From positions 2,976,001-3,040,000 of the forward strand of contig JAGYVD010000002.1 in NCBI GenBank assembly GCA_021209875.1: DNA of 64,000 nt, in the 5' to 3' direction. Positions 35,726 through 49,365 of the stretch are shown here, in pieces. The DNA comes from Rosellinia necatrix. Lineage: Eukaryota; Ascomycota; Sordariomycetes; Xylariales; Xylariaceae. Below the pieces are notes generated by a model, which was not told the origin of the DNA, did no database searches, and worked only from the letters and a program-made list of their open reading frames with translations. Every line of letters starts with the position of its first letter. The first letter of the stretch is position 1. The position numbers and the translations under genes are program-made.

Positions 35726-38700
35726 ATGGCTAACCCGAGGGATACAGCGAGGGCGAACTGGGAGTACGTGTTCAGGCTGCGGAACGCGGCGACCCCCCTC
35801 CCCCCCCGCTCCTTTACAACGCAAGACAGCCTGGTTGTGATCTGGTACGCCTTGCTAACATGTACATGGCAGAAATGCCCAGCAGATTCGCTCCGATATC
35901 CTGGGGAAACTCGCCCATCTAGCAAAGGAACGCGGCACTGTCAATTACACTAGTCGCTTCGAGGAAATCGAGCGGACAATGGCCGAGTATGCGTAACCAT
36001 TCGTAGTGATTTCTGCCGATCTGGTGCTCATTATATCATAGGTTTCGCCTAGCCTGCCTGACGGTCATATCCAACGATTTTGATTATGCAGTAGGAAAGA
36101 AAGTCGAGGTCACCCTCTGGAATTGCCATATCTCTATGCATGGCGAGTATCGAAAGGTCTTGAGCCGTCTCAATATGCCAAGCCAAGTGGTGCAGAGGCG
36201 GAAGCTGGATAAGCTCTACAGAGCTTTTCTAAAAACCTCCGAACAGTTCTACTTTTTTTATATACAGCAACTCCACAGTCGTTTTTCCATTCCCGAGTTA
36301 CAAAAAATTGCTCAGAAATCAAAATCGCAACCCCTTGAACAACAGGCCCAAGATGCCTCCCCCCCTGAGCCCATGCGAGCATTGGCTATGAAATCTTGCC
36401 AGATGACCTTAGTTCGCTTAGGCGACCTGGCTCGGTATCGGTGCCAGATGTCTGACAAGTTCTCCAAGGCCGCCTTCGACGCGGCTTCTGATTACTATAG
36501 CTTGGCGAATTGCCTTGATCCCGAGGATGGCTCTGCTCATCATCAGCTGGCTGTATTACACCAGCCCCTATCCCAGCATTTTGACATCGTCTATCACTTT
36601 CACCGGGCAATAGCCGTCTCCAAACCACACCAGTTGGCATTTCAGAATCTGGAACAGAAGTTTAAGAGTCCTGAAAGCTCCTCACAAGCAAAGATAGGCT
36701 CTTCAAAAGATCAATCGCAAGCCATGGCAACATGGTTTGTTCGGCTTCATACATTCTTTTTCCATGGGAAGCATTTTTCACAGCAATCCGAACTGGAGGA
36801 GGAAGTGTTGCACCGTTTCGAACTCTCCCTCAAGAGGGAGGCGCCTGCTGACGAATTATTGCTCAAAATGATCATTGTCAATATGGCAGCCTATGACATC
36901 TCGACAGAGAAAGTAAAGTGTAAGTTGCTATAGTCCCTTGATTCATCTTGCATGGCACTTGCTAAGCTTAATTTCTAGCTTCGTGGACTATGGAGGGCTC
37001 TCAATCATGCCAATTCCTGTTGAGATTCAACACCCGTATGATGTTGATTCTGGTCCGGGCACTTCATCATACTTTGCGTGATGATGATGCCATCACCACT
37101 ATAACTTCTGAATCTACGGTTAGTGATGGTGAGAGTCGCATAATTTTCGCACCAACCGTACTCAAGCTCCTCCCCCTCGTACGCCTTTATCTTGCTTGGT
37201 CATATGTTACCAGGGCCGACTTAGTGCAGTACCAAGAATATCTCGAGCCGCATATCAAGGACCTCTACAGGCTACTTGCAGACGTACTTACCTCTCTTAA
37301 CTTTTACATTAATTCAACAATGGAAACAGTCGGCTCGAAGTATCTTCTACCCGAAGACACCGAAGCCCAAGGCCTTCGACCACTTGATGATCGACGATTA
37401 CCACTGTTCCTCCACATAGAAGAGCAAAAAGACTCTGTTCCACCAAAGCGCATTAAGACCCGAAAGCCCCAACAATACGTGTTTGGTCGTCAATTCAGAC
37501 AAGAAACGGAGGCAGTTTGGCGCATTCGGGATATCATATGCTGTGGAGCGTTCCTAGCAGGAAGCGCGAAATTTCCTATAGCTTTAGTTACCCGGGTTAA
37601 TCATGGTCGCGATATTGAGGAGTGGGTGATTGTGGATGGGGCATCAGCACCACATTCTTCCGATGAAGCTCGCTTGTCTCTTATCCTAACTAAACTCAAT
37701 TTCCGAGACATCAAAAACAGCCCGGAAAACCCCGTCGAACAAGAGATGAACAAATTGCAAACGCAAAATAAAAAGAATGACGTTATCCCAATCACGGAGA
37801 ACAGCGCAAAAACAAACATGCCCCTATTGGACAATTTGTCGAGTAAGAACAAGGGCAAAGGCAAGGGAAAGGGCAAGGTAAAGGGAAAGGGCAAGAGCAA
37901 GAGCAAAGATTTCAACAAGCCGTCTACAAACTACGAAGACTCGGATTTGAGCGAAGACACCGAGATGATTAATATGGTCAACAAGCTCCTGGATCCTGTA
38001 AATGACGTTCACCCACAATCAAGTCAGGCCCAGATGGACCCAAGCTACGGTATGCATTCGTCTACGGCAAACGAGATATTCGGTAATCTCGAAACAAGCC
38101 CAATTCAACCATCCCCGGTTTCGAAAACCATCCCAAATCTTCCGTGGGACTATTTTTATAAGCCCACCCCACACCGACCAAATAGTCAAGGCAGAAATCA
38201 AGCAAGTCCCAACGGTCTCAATGTACCAAGAAGTGCGACCAGTCAATTCAACGGGTATACTTCGTCATACCTCGAGGATCTCGGGGCGCCTTATTATCAA
38301 GCTCAACCGAGTTCCTTATCACCCCTTCCACACACGGGGCATCCCCAAAACTCGCCGATACCATCAACGTCAAGTCCTCGCCTTCCTCGAATGGACTATG
38401 GACTAGATACACTGGAGGATTCACGCAGTGCCGTGCTTGATAGCTTGAAGTCGGCGCTGCTCGCCCAGCATGGTCTTGTCGGGAATCATTCTTCACCAGG
38501 GGTTAGCCTTCAGAATCATACAAAGATCACCCCGGTGTGGGAGCACCAAAACGGAACGGCCGAATATCCGCTTCAAGCAAGAGGCTCCACCCACTCGCCC
38601 GGATACGGGTGTAACAACACCACCAGCTATCTAGAGAGCTCAGCCGGTCGCCAGATGAACGTGGCAGACATACAAAGCCCGCTCGGCCCACCAGGCCAAG

Positions 38701-39137
38701 GCAGACCAAGGCTCGGCCGGGCGCCGTCGACCACGAATGATAATCGTTTCCTAGCGACCATAGAGCCCGTTTATAACACCGATACCCAGCACGTACTATA
38801 CCAAGGCTCACCAGGCTATCGCCAGCAGGACTCGACCCAACAATATGATCACTCGACAACTACCTCTTCGCTCGCCCTTTCTCATCCTAGTAGCGTAATT
38901 ACGGGTACCCCGGGTGCTGTACCTGCGCCGCCGGTTAATACCATTACCTGTAACGGCCGCTACTACAACGCCACCACTCCATTCGGCCGATTGGGAGACG
39001 GGGCCAACAACAGAATAGATTCTACTCATTTCCGCAATCAGCTGAAGTCCGTAATAGGCACCTCAGAGCTCCCCTACGATCAGCAGGTCTTGCAAGGGGC
39101 GATGATGGATAATAACCGCAAGCCGCGCCCCAAGTAA
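35726..39137 (+). CDS. EST1/EBS1/SMG7-like TPR protein
   Basis: Fungal member of the Est1/Ebs1/Smg5-7 family, which acts in telomerase recruitment or nonsense-mediated decay. Exons 35726-35763, 35873-35992, 36042-36919 and 36979-39137, all GT-AG with matching phases: 1064 aa. The N-terminal 14-3-3-like/TPR region includes YTSRFEEIERTMAE, FRLACLTVISNDFDYAV and YRKVLSRLNM. The Est1 binding region follows: LGDLARYRCQM, then DYYSLANCLDPEDGSAHHQL, AVLHQPLSQ and VYHFHRAIAVSKPHQLAFQN. The C-terminal half is Ser/Pro/Asn/Gln-rich and probably disordered. It contains a pure Lys/Gly tract (KGKGKGKVKGKGKSKSK, DNA ~37850-37905). The very short first exon (38 nt) and its donor gtacgt were chosen because they restore NWE-NAQQIRSDILG. 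No PIN domain was seen, which favours an SMG7/EBS1-like over an SMG6-like role. Which function it has is not decidable here. Confidence 0.88.
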
Positions 39138-39739
39138 CGATGCCATACGGTAATGTCTGCTTCAGCTATGAGTAGGTGCCCTTCAAGATACCACGGTCGA
39201 ATAGCATCAGCATGTGCCGAAAAGTCGACCAAGAGGTCACACCCTTGTACGAGCGTCCCACAGTCGCTCACCACTCGGAGGTAGTAACAGAACTAAGCAT
39301 TCACTCTGAGGCGAAGGGTAGTAGATCCTCTGGCCTTGAGCAATCTAGCTTCAGTTTCTATAACCTACTGAGGCGGAAGCCCCAGATTTCTATAGAACTG
39401 TGATATGCTACCTCGCTGCTACGCACTTGCTCGGTTCAAGTCCGATATCTCCACGTGTAAAAAAATGGATTCAAAGTTCCCCAGTTGTTGAAACCCAACA
39501 AAGATATCATAATCAAAGAAAGAAAAAGTGTGGCCTTTTGTTTTTTTTTTTTAATATGCCATCGCCGGTGCCATGCTAAGCCAGCCAACCCACCCCTGCC
39601 CAATTTATAACGCCAGTCCTTTGCGTAAAGTTGAGTAACGCCAAAGTGTACCAGGTGGATGGTACCTAATGCTATCATTTCGCTGCTCCATATTCTTTGA
39701 TCTCCTATGTCTCACCTTCCGGCAGATTTAGGTAGTCGA

Positions 39740-41508
39740 CTAGGAGGAGGGTTGATATGTCTGCTTGGGGAAGGGATATCTGCAAGATGATGTCAGAGCC
39801 GGCTCAGATGTTCTATAGTGCTCACGGATAGGGTTGAATAGGGAAACATGGAGCTATGAAAAAATGGAGGACATCGCTGATGACGATTTGTTGTTGTTGC
39901 TGCTGTTATAAATAGATGACTAAACTTGAATGAATGTGAAGCTGTTGTCCTTGCTACGATAATCGCCAGCCTCCGCGTTGCGCGTGACCTGGTTTTTTTG
40001 TCTTCTTCGTCATGCACGGGACATGTAAAAAAATGGGAAGAGGGGGGGAAGGCTTACGAAGGGCCAAGCTCTTGGATGCTCAACGCTGCAAGCCACTGTC
40101 CCATGTCGACAGCGGCATCAATATCTTTACCCTGGACGAGACCAGCAACGAAGCCACCGGCGAAGGCGTCCCCAGCGCCATTTGTGTCGTTGATCTTATC
40201 GGCGTTAATGGCATGAACGGGGTACTGCTTGACCTCATCCTGACCCTGTACAGCAACAAGGGTAGGGCTCGTGCCTTGGGTGATGACGGCAACACGTGGG
40301 CGTTGAGTGTTTTTCTTGGGGAGGTTGGCAAGGGCCTTTGCGATGGCGGGAACGTTTTCAGCGATGTCGGCGAGGCCGTGAGAGTTGGCGTAGGAGGCGG
40401 CTTCGGTCTCGTTGCAGATGACATAGTCCCAGTACGGGGCTGAGGCGCCCAGCGGATCCTTGAAGAATTGGGGGATGAAGGGCGCCGAGAGATTCACGAT
40501 AAATGTCTTGTTCTTCGCAGCGGCCTCCTCGCCTAGGGCCATGATGGCTGGGGGGCATACTGGGGTGGGAGCATCCTTGTTAGCCCGGGGCCCCGATGGT
40601 GCCCAAAAGAAGGGGGAAAATCAATAAACATGGATCAAGCAGTGGTGAGGTTGAAACAAATGGGAGCTCGCAACGTGTGACGTACCAGTGAAGTGGAAAC
40701 CACCAACATAGTAGAAGTCGGCATTCTCGGCCAGCTTCCAAATCTCTGGGCTCTTGAGGTGGGAGATTTCGTAGAGGTTGGCAGCGCCGAGCTCGGTGCA
40801 GAGGGAGCGGTTGACACCGGTGATGACGACGCCGCAGCGGCCGGTAGAGGCCTTGGGGTCGACACGGTACTCAACACGGAGACCAACCTGCTTGACGGCA
40901 TCGCGCAAGATGGCAGCATACTTGTCGTCGCCAACACCACCGAGGTAGACGACGCTGTTGGGGGCTAGTATGTACTGGGCGCCGCGGGCCGTGTTCTGGG
41001 CAGCGCCACCGGCGATGAGCTTCGCGTCGTAGTTATTCAGCAGCTCCTCGTACAGTGGGATGTGCTTCGCCTCAGCCAGAATCGCATCGTTCGCCTTCAG
41101 GTCATACTTCTCTAGAAGGTCCTCCTTGGCAAAGGCCTGGATGTCTATCGGACTACATGTCAGCAAAAATGCGCCCGCCGTGATATATGCTTAGCAAAGA
41201 TGTGGGATGTGGAAGCGCAGAATATGGAGAGCAGGTGGAAAACGAGAACAGAGACACCGGGCCCTATGGGGTGACAAGCAGCAGAGGGGTTATACTGCTC
41301 GAAAACAAGCCAATTGACACACGGGCGAGGGCATTCCTATCGATGCGCCGCTACTACGAGGATGATGCTATGGGAGGAAGACATATTCCGCGAGAGCTTA
41401 TATGTGGTTTACGCAATTCGCTCGGCTCGGACGAATCTCGTTAAGACGGGGCTTACCGAGAAGGGGATTCTCTAGGCACAGGAGAGGGAATTCCTTGCTG
41501 GCTGCCAT
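39740..41508 (-). CDS. Adenosine kinase
   Basis: Phosphorylates adenosine to AMP using ATP: purine salvage that also keeps the methylation cycle running. Four exons on the minus strand: 41508-41457, 41144-40686, 40559-40058 and 39779-39740; introns of 312, 126 and 278 nt; 350 aa, normal for the family. MAASKEFPLLCLENPLL in exon 1 joins DIQAFAKEDLLEKYDLK in exon 2. Substrate-site regions: IAGGAAQNTARGAQYIL and VVYLGGVGDDKYA. Exon 3 holds NLSAPFIPQFFKD, WDYVICNETEA and the PfkB signature INDTNGAGDAFAGGF with catalytic Asp. The tiny last exon supplies SYPFPKQTYQPSS. The start codon lies only ~455 bp from the LTR of a RIP-mutated retroelement. Confidence 0.95.
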
Positions 41509-41962
41509 ATTGGAATCAGAGGTAAATAAATCTGAAGGAAATATAGAAAGAAAAAGAAAGGGGGGGGGAGGGGAGAGGGGGGGAGAGGGGAGGGAGGTGT
41601 CGGAGCGATGGATGGTGAGATATTACTGCTAAGGTAAGTAGGTAGGTAGTTGGGTAGTTACTCCCTGGTTACAGTATGGAGGGGTAGGACGGTTTATAAG
41701 GCTATCGAAAGTCTATGGATAGGTAGTGGGGTTGACTGCTGGGTGGGGTTGCTTCGTCAGGGTGCTTGGCAGGTTCCGACCAACCGAAGGATCACTCTGG
41801 GCAGAGATGCGGTTGCAAGGGGCTGCCGGGCTTTTTTTTTTCAACGCAGAATACAGTAATCCGTTCCTCAAGATACCTGCAGGTGCCTGTAAACTGCAAG
41901 TAAGTACCTCCTACCCTTCCGCACTTTATTCCATACATACCTAAGTAAGTACCCAGGTAATT
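41509..41962. promoter_or_regulatory. Adenosine kinase upstream region, truncated by the retroelement
   Basis: About 455 bp separate the adenosine kinase ATG from the outer LTR. The interval includes G-rich purine runs (gggggggaggggagaggg, 41560-41600) that read as pyrimidine tracts on the coding strand, as is common in fungal promoters. The promoter role is inferred from position. Confidence 0.5.
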
Positions 41963-42097
41963 TGTGGCAACTAATGACTGATCTGATGGATTGTATTATT
42001 ATAGTTGTAAGTATTTTGGAGGACTGTGTACTAGATGATTATTATATACTAAGTAATATATCCCCTAGTGGGTTTAATATGTAGAGAAGGCGCCACA
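41963..42097. repeat. Left LTR of the outer element (135 bp)
   Basis: Pairs with 55757-55891 without gaps. I count about 26 differences, all G/A or C/T transitions. Its outer (left) half retains G where the right copy has A; near its inner end it has T or A where the right copy keeps C or G. Confidence 0.92.
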
Positions 42098-42877
42098 ATC
42101 TGTTTTAAACAAAAAAAAAAATGCTGCGTTTTTGCGGCTTTTTTTTTTGTAATTATTTTGTTTTTTTTTTATAAATTTTTTAATTAGCGCAGAATCTGCT
42201 TTTAATTACTTTTTAGTTAATTATTTATTAAATTTATGTTTTAGTTTTTATATTTAACTAAATATTATATTTTTTTTTATTTAGTATTTTAATTTTTAAT
42301 ATTTATTTTTATAAGTAGTTTTTATATAGATTAAGCTGATAAAAAGCAAGCTTTAATTATATAAGTTTTTTAAGCAAAGTTTTAAATAATTTATTAAAAT
42401 AACGTTGTAAATTTAAATATTATATTAGTTAAAATTAAGCTTATATATTGGTATATTTATTTATTTAATAATATAAAAAAAACCTGCATATTATTAAGCT
42501 ATTTTATTGCTTATATTTATATTAATTTTATAGCTTTTATATAAACATAATAAAATTTTATTTTTAATATTAAAATATATAAATTAATGCTGCTAATTAT
42601 AATAATATTTTATAATTATTAATACTAAAACTATTATATTTATAGTTTATATATAAGCTGTTAATAATTATATAGTTTTATTATTTTTTATTATTTTATG
42701 TTTTATTTTTAAAGCTGTATTAAAACGTTAATAATATTAATTAATATAAGACTAAATATTAATTTATTAAAACTAAATTTTGTTATAAAATATTTGCTGT
42801 TATTATATTTAAATTATAAACGTAGTAATATTTGTTTTTAATTTATTAAATTATTAAATATATATATATAGTATTAT
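42098..42877. other. RIP-mutated interior of the outer element, left part
   Basis: About 780 bp of nearly pure A/T lies between the outer left LTR and the inner element. A poly-A run and a poly-T run flank atgctgcgtttttgcggc (42121-42138), one of few spots with residual GC. No coding content is readable. Confidence 0.8.
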
Positions 42878-43154
42878 TATAATAGCTGTAATAACAGCAG
42901 TTGGAGCGATGCCCAACTATACCTATATATTAAGAAGAAAAACTAAAGTTAAAAAAAAAAAAAACTATATATAGGGCTAACGGCCGGAATTTCTACTTGT
43001 ATATACTACTGGCTATTTATTATGTAACTGGCCTATTTACTACATTTATTATTTTATACTTGTACTTGCCTAGCTAAGTGGCTAATCAGGGATTGGTTAG
43101 CCGGTTGGCCAGCCGGCTAATTAAAAATTATTATTATAGCTGTAAGCTATAATA
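42878..43154. repeat. Left LTR of the inner element (277 bp)
   Basis: Matches 49366-49643. Its outer part keeps GC-bearing sequence (cagcagttggagcgatgcccaac) that is mutated in the right copy. Its inner end (attattatagctgtaagctataata) is mutated where the right copy is intact. A ctatatatag box and the palindromic ccggttggccagccgg are present. Confidence 0.9.
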
Positions 43155-46100
43155 ATCTTTTTTTTGTAAAAAAACTCGGTTTAAGTTTTTAGCTGCGCAT
43201 AAAGCTAAAAACATGTTAAACTAATTTTTAAATTGTTTATGCTATGTTTAAAGTTTAAACTAGCAACTTTTAAATTAATATTTTTAAGTAATAAAAAAAT
43301 ACTTTTAGCATATATAATTAATTAAAATCTAAAAGTTTTTAATTTTTAGTTTTTATTTATTACGTTAATTAATTAATTTTTATTTAATCTGTTTTTTAAT
43401 TAAGTTATTTATTATATTACTTGCGTTATACTTATAATTTTAGCTGCATTTTATTTTACAGTATATTATTATTATTATATGCTTTAGCAAATATATTTTT
43501 TTTAGCTGTTTTAATCTATTTTTATAATTATTTTAGCAGCTTTATTTTTTTTAAATATTTTTTATAGTATTTTTTTAGTTTAATTAAAACGTTTTTTAAA
43601 TCAGCTGTTAAATATTAATTATTATTATATTTTTAGCTTGTTTATAATATTTTATAAAACAATTTTTTTTTAGATTTTTAATAACAAAATTTATTTTATT
43701 TTTTTTTTTTTTTAGCGTTTTATTAATTATTTTTTTTTAGTTAAAGTATTTTTGTTTAAACAGCAGATTATTTATATATTTTTATAATTGCTTAATATAA
43801 AACTAGTAGTTTTTTATTATATTATTAATAGTTCTAGTTTAAATATATTAAAACAATTAATTTAAATATTAATAATTTTATAAACTTGTTATATTATTAA
43901 ATAATTTAATTTATTATTAAAACAGTTAGTTTAATTTTTTTTTTATAATATAAACATATAGTTTTTAATTATAAAGTTTAAATCTTATTAATATTTATTA
44001 GCTTATATAATTATTTATTTTTATATTTTTATATTTATATTTTTATTTTTTAATATAATTATAAACTTTTTTATAAATGCTTATATTTTTTTAAAACAGC
44101 TTTTTTAATTAATTTTTTTATAAATATTTTATTTTTATTTAAGCTTTTAATTAAACGTTATATTTATTAGCTTTTTATTAGCACTTTTTTAAAAATAGGT
44201 TTTTAAAACTTTATAAAATAAAAATAATTAATATATAATTACAGCTTTTAATTTATTTATTAATATATTATTTTTATTTATTTTATTAATTAATAATATT
44301 CTATTATAAAAAGTCTAGTTTTATATTATATATTTTAATAGCTTGTTTATAAAATTAGCAATAAATTATTTTTTTATTACTAACTATTATTTTTAGCTAT
44401 TTATAAACTTAATAAAAGCTTTTATAATATATTTTAGCAGCGTTTTTTATTATTACAGATTTTTATATATAATTATTTATATTAGTTTTAATAGTTTATT
44501 AATTATATAAAAATTATATTATTTTAATATTTATTTTTAAAAAGCTTTTAAAATTAATTACTATATATTATTAAATATATTTTAATATTAATAATAAAAT
44601 TAATTTTTTAATATTTTATTATAAAAACTTTTATAAAGCAGTAAAAATAGTTTATTATATATTAATTAATTTTATAATATAGCTTTAACTATTAATAATA
44701 TTAAAATATTAAACGTTTTATTTTTTATAACTTAGATATACTATTGTTAATTTTATATAAATTTTTTAATTATTTAAGTTTATAAATTATTTAATTTAAA
44801 AACAACTAGTTTTTTTTATATAGCAACAGGTTTTTAATATTAACTAATTAAAGTTTTTATTAATTTAAGCTTTTTTTAATATTTGTTTAAACTAATGTTA
44901 TATTAATTCGCTTTTAATACCACGTTTATAAGTATTATTTTTAATAGTAGTAAAAATATAATATTTTTATAATATATATTTTATATATACTTTTTTTATT
45001 TTAAAATCGCCGGCTTAAAAAAACTATAGTTTTTGTTTGTTTTTCTATTATTTTTATATTTTTAAATCTTTTATTAGTTTAAAAAATATCTGCTATTATA
45101 TTTTTAATTTTAAACAATATATAATATTAAAATTATAATATATAATTAGTTCAGCTTATTTAGCTTGTTTTAAATTTAAAATTTTTTATACTAAAATATT
45201 TTAATATAATATAATCTATAATAATTAAAAATAGCTGTAATTATTATAAGCTTATTAATTTTGTTTTTTAATATAATAGTTTTTAATAACAGCTAATATT
45301 TTTTATTATAAATGCTGTAGTTTAATTTTATGTTATAAAAAGTTTTTAAATAAAATATAATTAGCTACTACAAGTTATTTACTGTTTTTATTATAATAAT
45401 ATATTAGCTGTTATTTTATTAAATATATTTATTTTTATTTTTATTTTATTTTTATAATTAAAATGCTTTAATATTAATATATTAATTAGCCTGTTTTTAA
45501 TATTTTAAACATATTTTAACAAGCTTTTAATTAAATTAAATCAGCTTTTATATAAATTAAATTATTTAATAGTTTTATTATTTAATTATATTTTTAAATA
45601 AATTTTTATAAAAGTTATAAAAGCTTAAAATAAATATATTTTTTAATAACGTTTTTTTTTTTTAAGCGCTTTTTAGCTAAAAATAATTTTAATTTTATTA
45701 AAAATAATTTTTATTTTTTAGTTTTAATAATAAATTTAAAAACTTAGTTTTATTTATATAAAATTTATATTTTTTAAATTAGCTTATAGTTTTATTTTTT
45801 AAAACGTTGCAGCATTTTATTAACGTAGTATTAATATTTTAATTTATTGTTTAAATAAATTAAAATATTGTTAATATAAGCTATATAAAAATATTTAAAT
45901 ATTTTTATAATATATTATTAATATATTTTTAAAAATAGCCGGCTTATTAATTAATTTAAAAATAATATTTTAAATTAATAAGCTTTATATTAAGTTTAAA
46001 AAGAGTTAATTTTTATTTTTTTTATAATATAAATATAATAAAATGCCTGTTTAATAGCGATTTTTATAAATATTTTAGCTTATATTATATAAGCTAATAT

Positions 46101-49100
46101 TTTTTAATTAATAATAATAAATAGCGGTTTTTAAGTTAAAATATTTAATTTTTATAATTAATATATAAATATAAAAACTTGTTATTTTTATATATAAAAA
46201 TATAAAAGCTGCTTAAAAACTAGTATAAATTTTATAAATCTTTTGCTAAATTATTATAAATATATTATTAATATATTTTAGCTTTTTAAATAATATTTTA
46301 TATAAAAGTTATATTTTAATAATCTTAGGTTTTAGTTTAATATTAATAATAATTAACTTTTAATTTATATAAAAATAAGTTATTTAAAACAGCTTTTAAA
46401 AAATATTTAAATATTTATAATAAGCTTTTAAAACGATCTATAATAAGCTTTTTTAGTTCTGTTTTATTTTTATTTAATAATTTATTTTAAGTTTTTTATT
46501 TTTATATTTTATTATTTTGTTAATTTTATATAACGTAGTTATATTATAATATATTATACTGTTTTATTATAACATTATATTAAAAACTATAGCTTTAATA
46601 ATTATAATTTTTATAAGTTAATGTTTATATTATTTAATAACGTTTTATTAAAGTTAATATAACTTTTAAGCATTTTTTAAGCAGAGTTTCTGTTTTAGTT
46701 TAGTTTTTATTATTTTTAAAATTAAGTCGGTATTTTTATTTTTATTTAATATTTTTTTATTTTATATATATTTTTATATAGTTTTATTTTTTATTTAAAA
46801 TAACTATTAATTTTAAAGCTTTAAAATAATTATTAAAATAAGTTTAAAAAGCTTTTAAGTTTATATTATTTATAGTTAATTTAGTTTTTAGCTAAATAAT
46901 TTTTGTTATATTTAGTTTAAAATGTTTTATTTTTACAGCTTTTTTTTACTACTTCTAACTAAATTATTTATTTTTACGTTTTTATTTTTATAGTTTATTA
47001 GCTTTTTTTTTACAACGTTTTTTAATATTTAAAATATTTTAATAAATTATTTACTTTATTTATTAAAACTTTAAAAGCTTAATATTCTAGTTTTTAATTG
47101 TTTAAAAATAAAAGTTATTTATATAAAAATTTATTAATATATTATAATAGTTATAATATTTTTTTAATAATTACGTTATATTTTATATTAACTATAATTA
47201 AAAAGGCTTTTTATATTATTTTGTTTTATATTTTAAAATATATTTTTAAAGCTAGGTTTATTTATTAAATTAAATTATTATTATATTTAATAATAATAGC
47301 TAGTTTAAAGCTTGTTATAATTTTAAGTTTTAAATATTTTATTATTTAAGCAGCAAAAATTATGCTAATTAAAATATATATGTTTATTTTTATATCGGCT
47401 AAAGCTTTAATAAATAATATAAGTTTATTATTTATTATAATATAATTTATAAAAGCAGGTTTTTTTTAAAATGTTTTTAAAAAGTTAAATAAAATTTTTT
47501 ATATTATATTATATTAAATGCCGATATTTTCTATTTAAAAAAAATCTATTTATTTTAAGCTGTTTTTTTTTTTTTGTTTATATTTTTTATTTTTATATAA
47601 TTTATTTTTATAATTTTATAAAAATAATATTAACATATATATTATTTAATTAGTTAAAGTTGTTTTTATATAAATAATTATTGCTGCAATATTTTTATTT
47701 ATAGCAAATAAAACATTTATTTTTTAAAATAAAAGTTTTAAACTAGTTTAATTTTAGTTTAGCGTAAATCTTTGTTTTATTTTTTGCTTGTTTAATAATA
47801 ATAACGCTTTTATTATTATTTTTTAATATATAAGCGTTTTTAGGTTAAAGACTATTTTAGGCGGCCTAGGTTAAAGTTTTTTCTAGATTTTTTTTTTCTA
47901 GATTTTTTTTTTTTTGCAAAGCTTTGTTTTAAATAAAGTTTTTTGCTGCTAATAATTATATAATTATATATATTTATAATAAGCAGTAAAATTTATTATA
48001 TTATTATATAATTTATTTATATAAAGTTTATTTAAACGTTTAAATAATTTGTTATATATATTCTGTTTAAAATTTTTAAGTTAACTTATATTATACCGGC
48101 TTATTAAACAAACTTAATATAAAATAAAATAAATTTATTATTTATAGTTATTTTTAAGTTTTAATATTTAACTCTAGTTTTTTATATTTATTAAAATTAT
48201 TATAAAATAAAAAAAATAGTTTAAAATTTTTAGTTAGTTTTTAATATTAGTTCGCTGTAATTATTAATAATAAACAATATAAAGTTTTTAAAGCTTTATT
48301 TTTATACAGCTAGCAATATAATTAATTTTTTTTAATTTATATTAAAAATAATCGCTGTTTTTAATAAGTTTGCTTTTTAAAAGCATAAACTAATGTTTAA
48401 ATTTTATTTTTAATTTATCGCTTACTAGCTTTTTGCTTATAAAAACCAGTAGTTTTACAGCTTTAAAAATTAACTTTAATTTTTTTTTAATATATTAAAA
48501 GTTAAAAATACTTAAGTTTAAACTAAATATAATTTTTAACAATTATTAAATATTCTGCTTAGCTAAACAAATATTATAATAATCTAATCTTTTAAAATTT
48601 TAATTTTTTGTTTATTTTAGTTAAAACATAATTTAAATTAACTTCGATTTTTTATTTTATAAGCTAAACTAATTTATTTAATATAATATTTATATAAAAT
48701 TATTATTTGTTTTATTTATTAAATTAATAATATTTTTAAAGTATTTTAAACAGTATTAATAAACAATAAGCAGTATTTAAATTTATAATATATTTTTTTA
48801 AAATAATTATAAACTAGTTTTATAAACTGTTAAAAGTTTATAAAGTTATTTTATAATAAAAATATATGTTTTTTTTTAAGCGTTATTGCTGCAAATATTA
48901 TTTTTAGTTATTTATTAATAATAAAATAAGCTGCATTAGTTTTTATTTATTTTATAAAGTTTTTATAAAGTTTTATAAAAGCTAGCTATATATAAACTTT
49001 AGCTATTATTTTAAGCGGTGCAATTTTAATATAAAAATATTAATAAATTCGTTTTTTTTTGCTTTTATTTCTGTTATAACTATTGTTTTTATATTTAAAA

Positions 49101-49365
49101 TGTTCTGCTGTATTAATATTATTTATTTATAATATTAACTTTATAAACTTTAAAAACTAATAATAAAGTTTATAATAATTATATTAATTAACGTTTTAAA
49201 ATATTAATTTATTTAAGTTGTTTTTTTTAAAACATATTTATTGTTTAACCTCTGCTAAAAAAATTAAATCATTTTTTTTTGCTATAATATTTTTAGCGTA
49301 TTAATTAATTAGTCGTTTAAAAAAATTTAACGTTTTTTTAAACAATAAAAAATAAACCTTAGTTT

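Noticed and set aside
39425..39465. T-arm-like sequence ctcggttcaagtccgat
   Set aside because: Four stem pairs form, but there is no D-arm or acceptor stem at the correct distance.
41187..41444. 85-codon plus-strand frame inside the adenosine kinase gene
   Set aside because: It lies opposite the first intron of adenosine kinase and has no features of its own.
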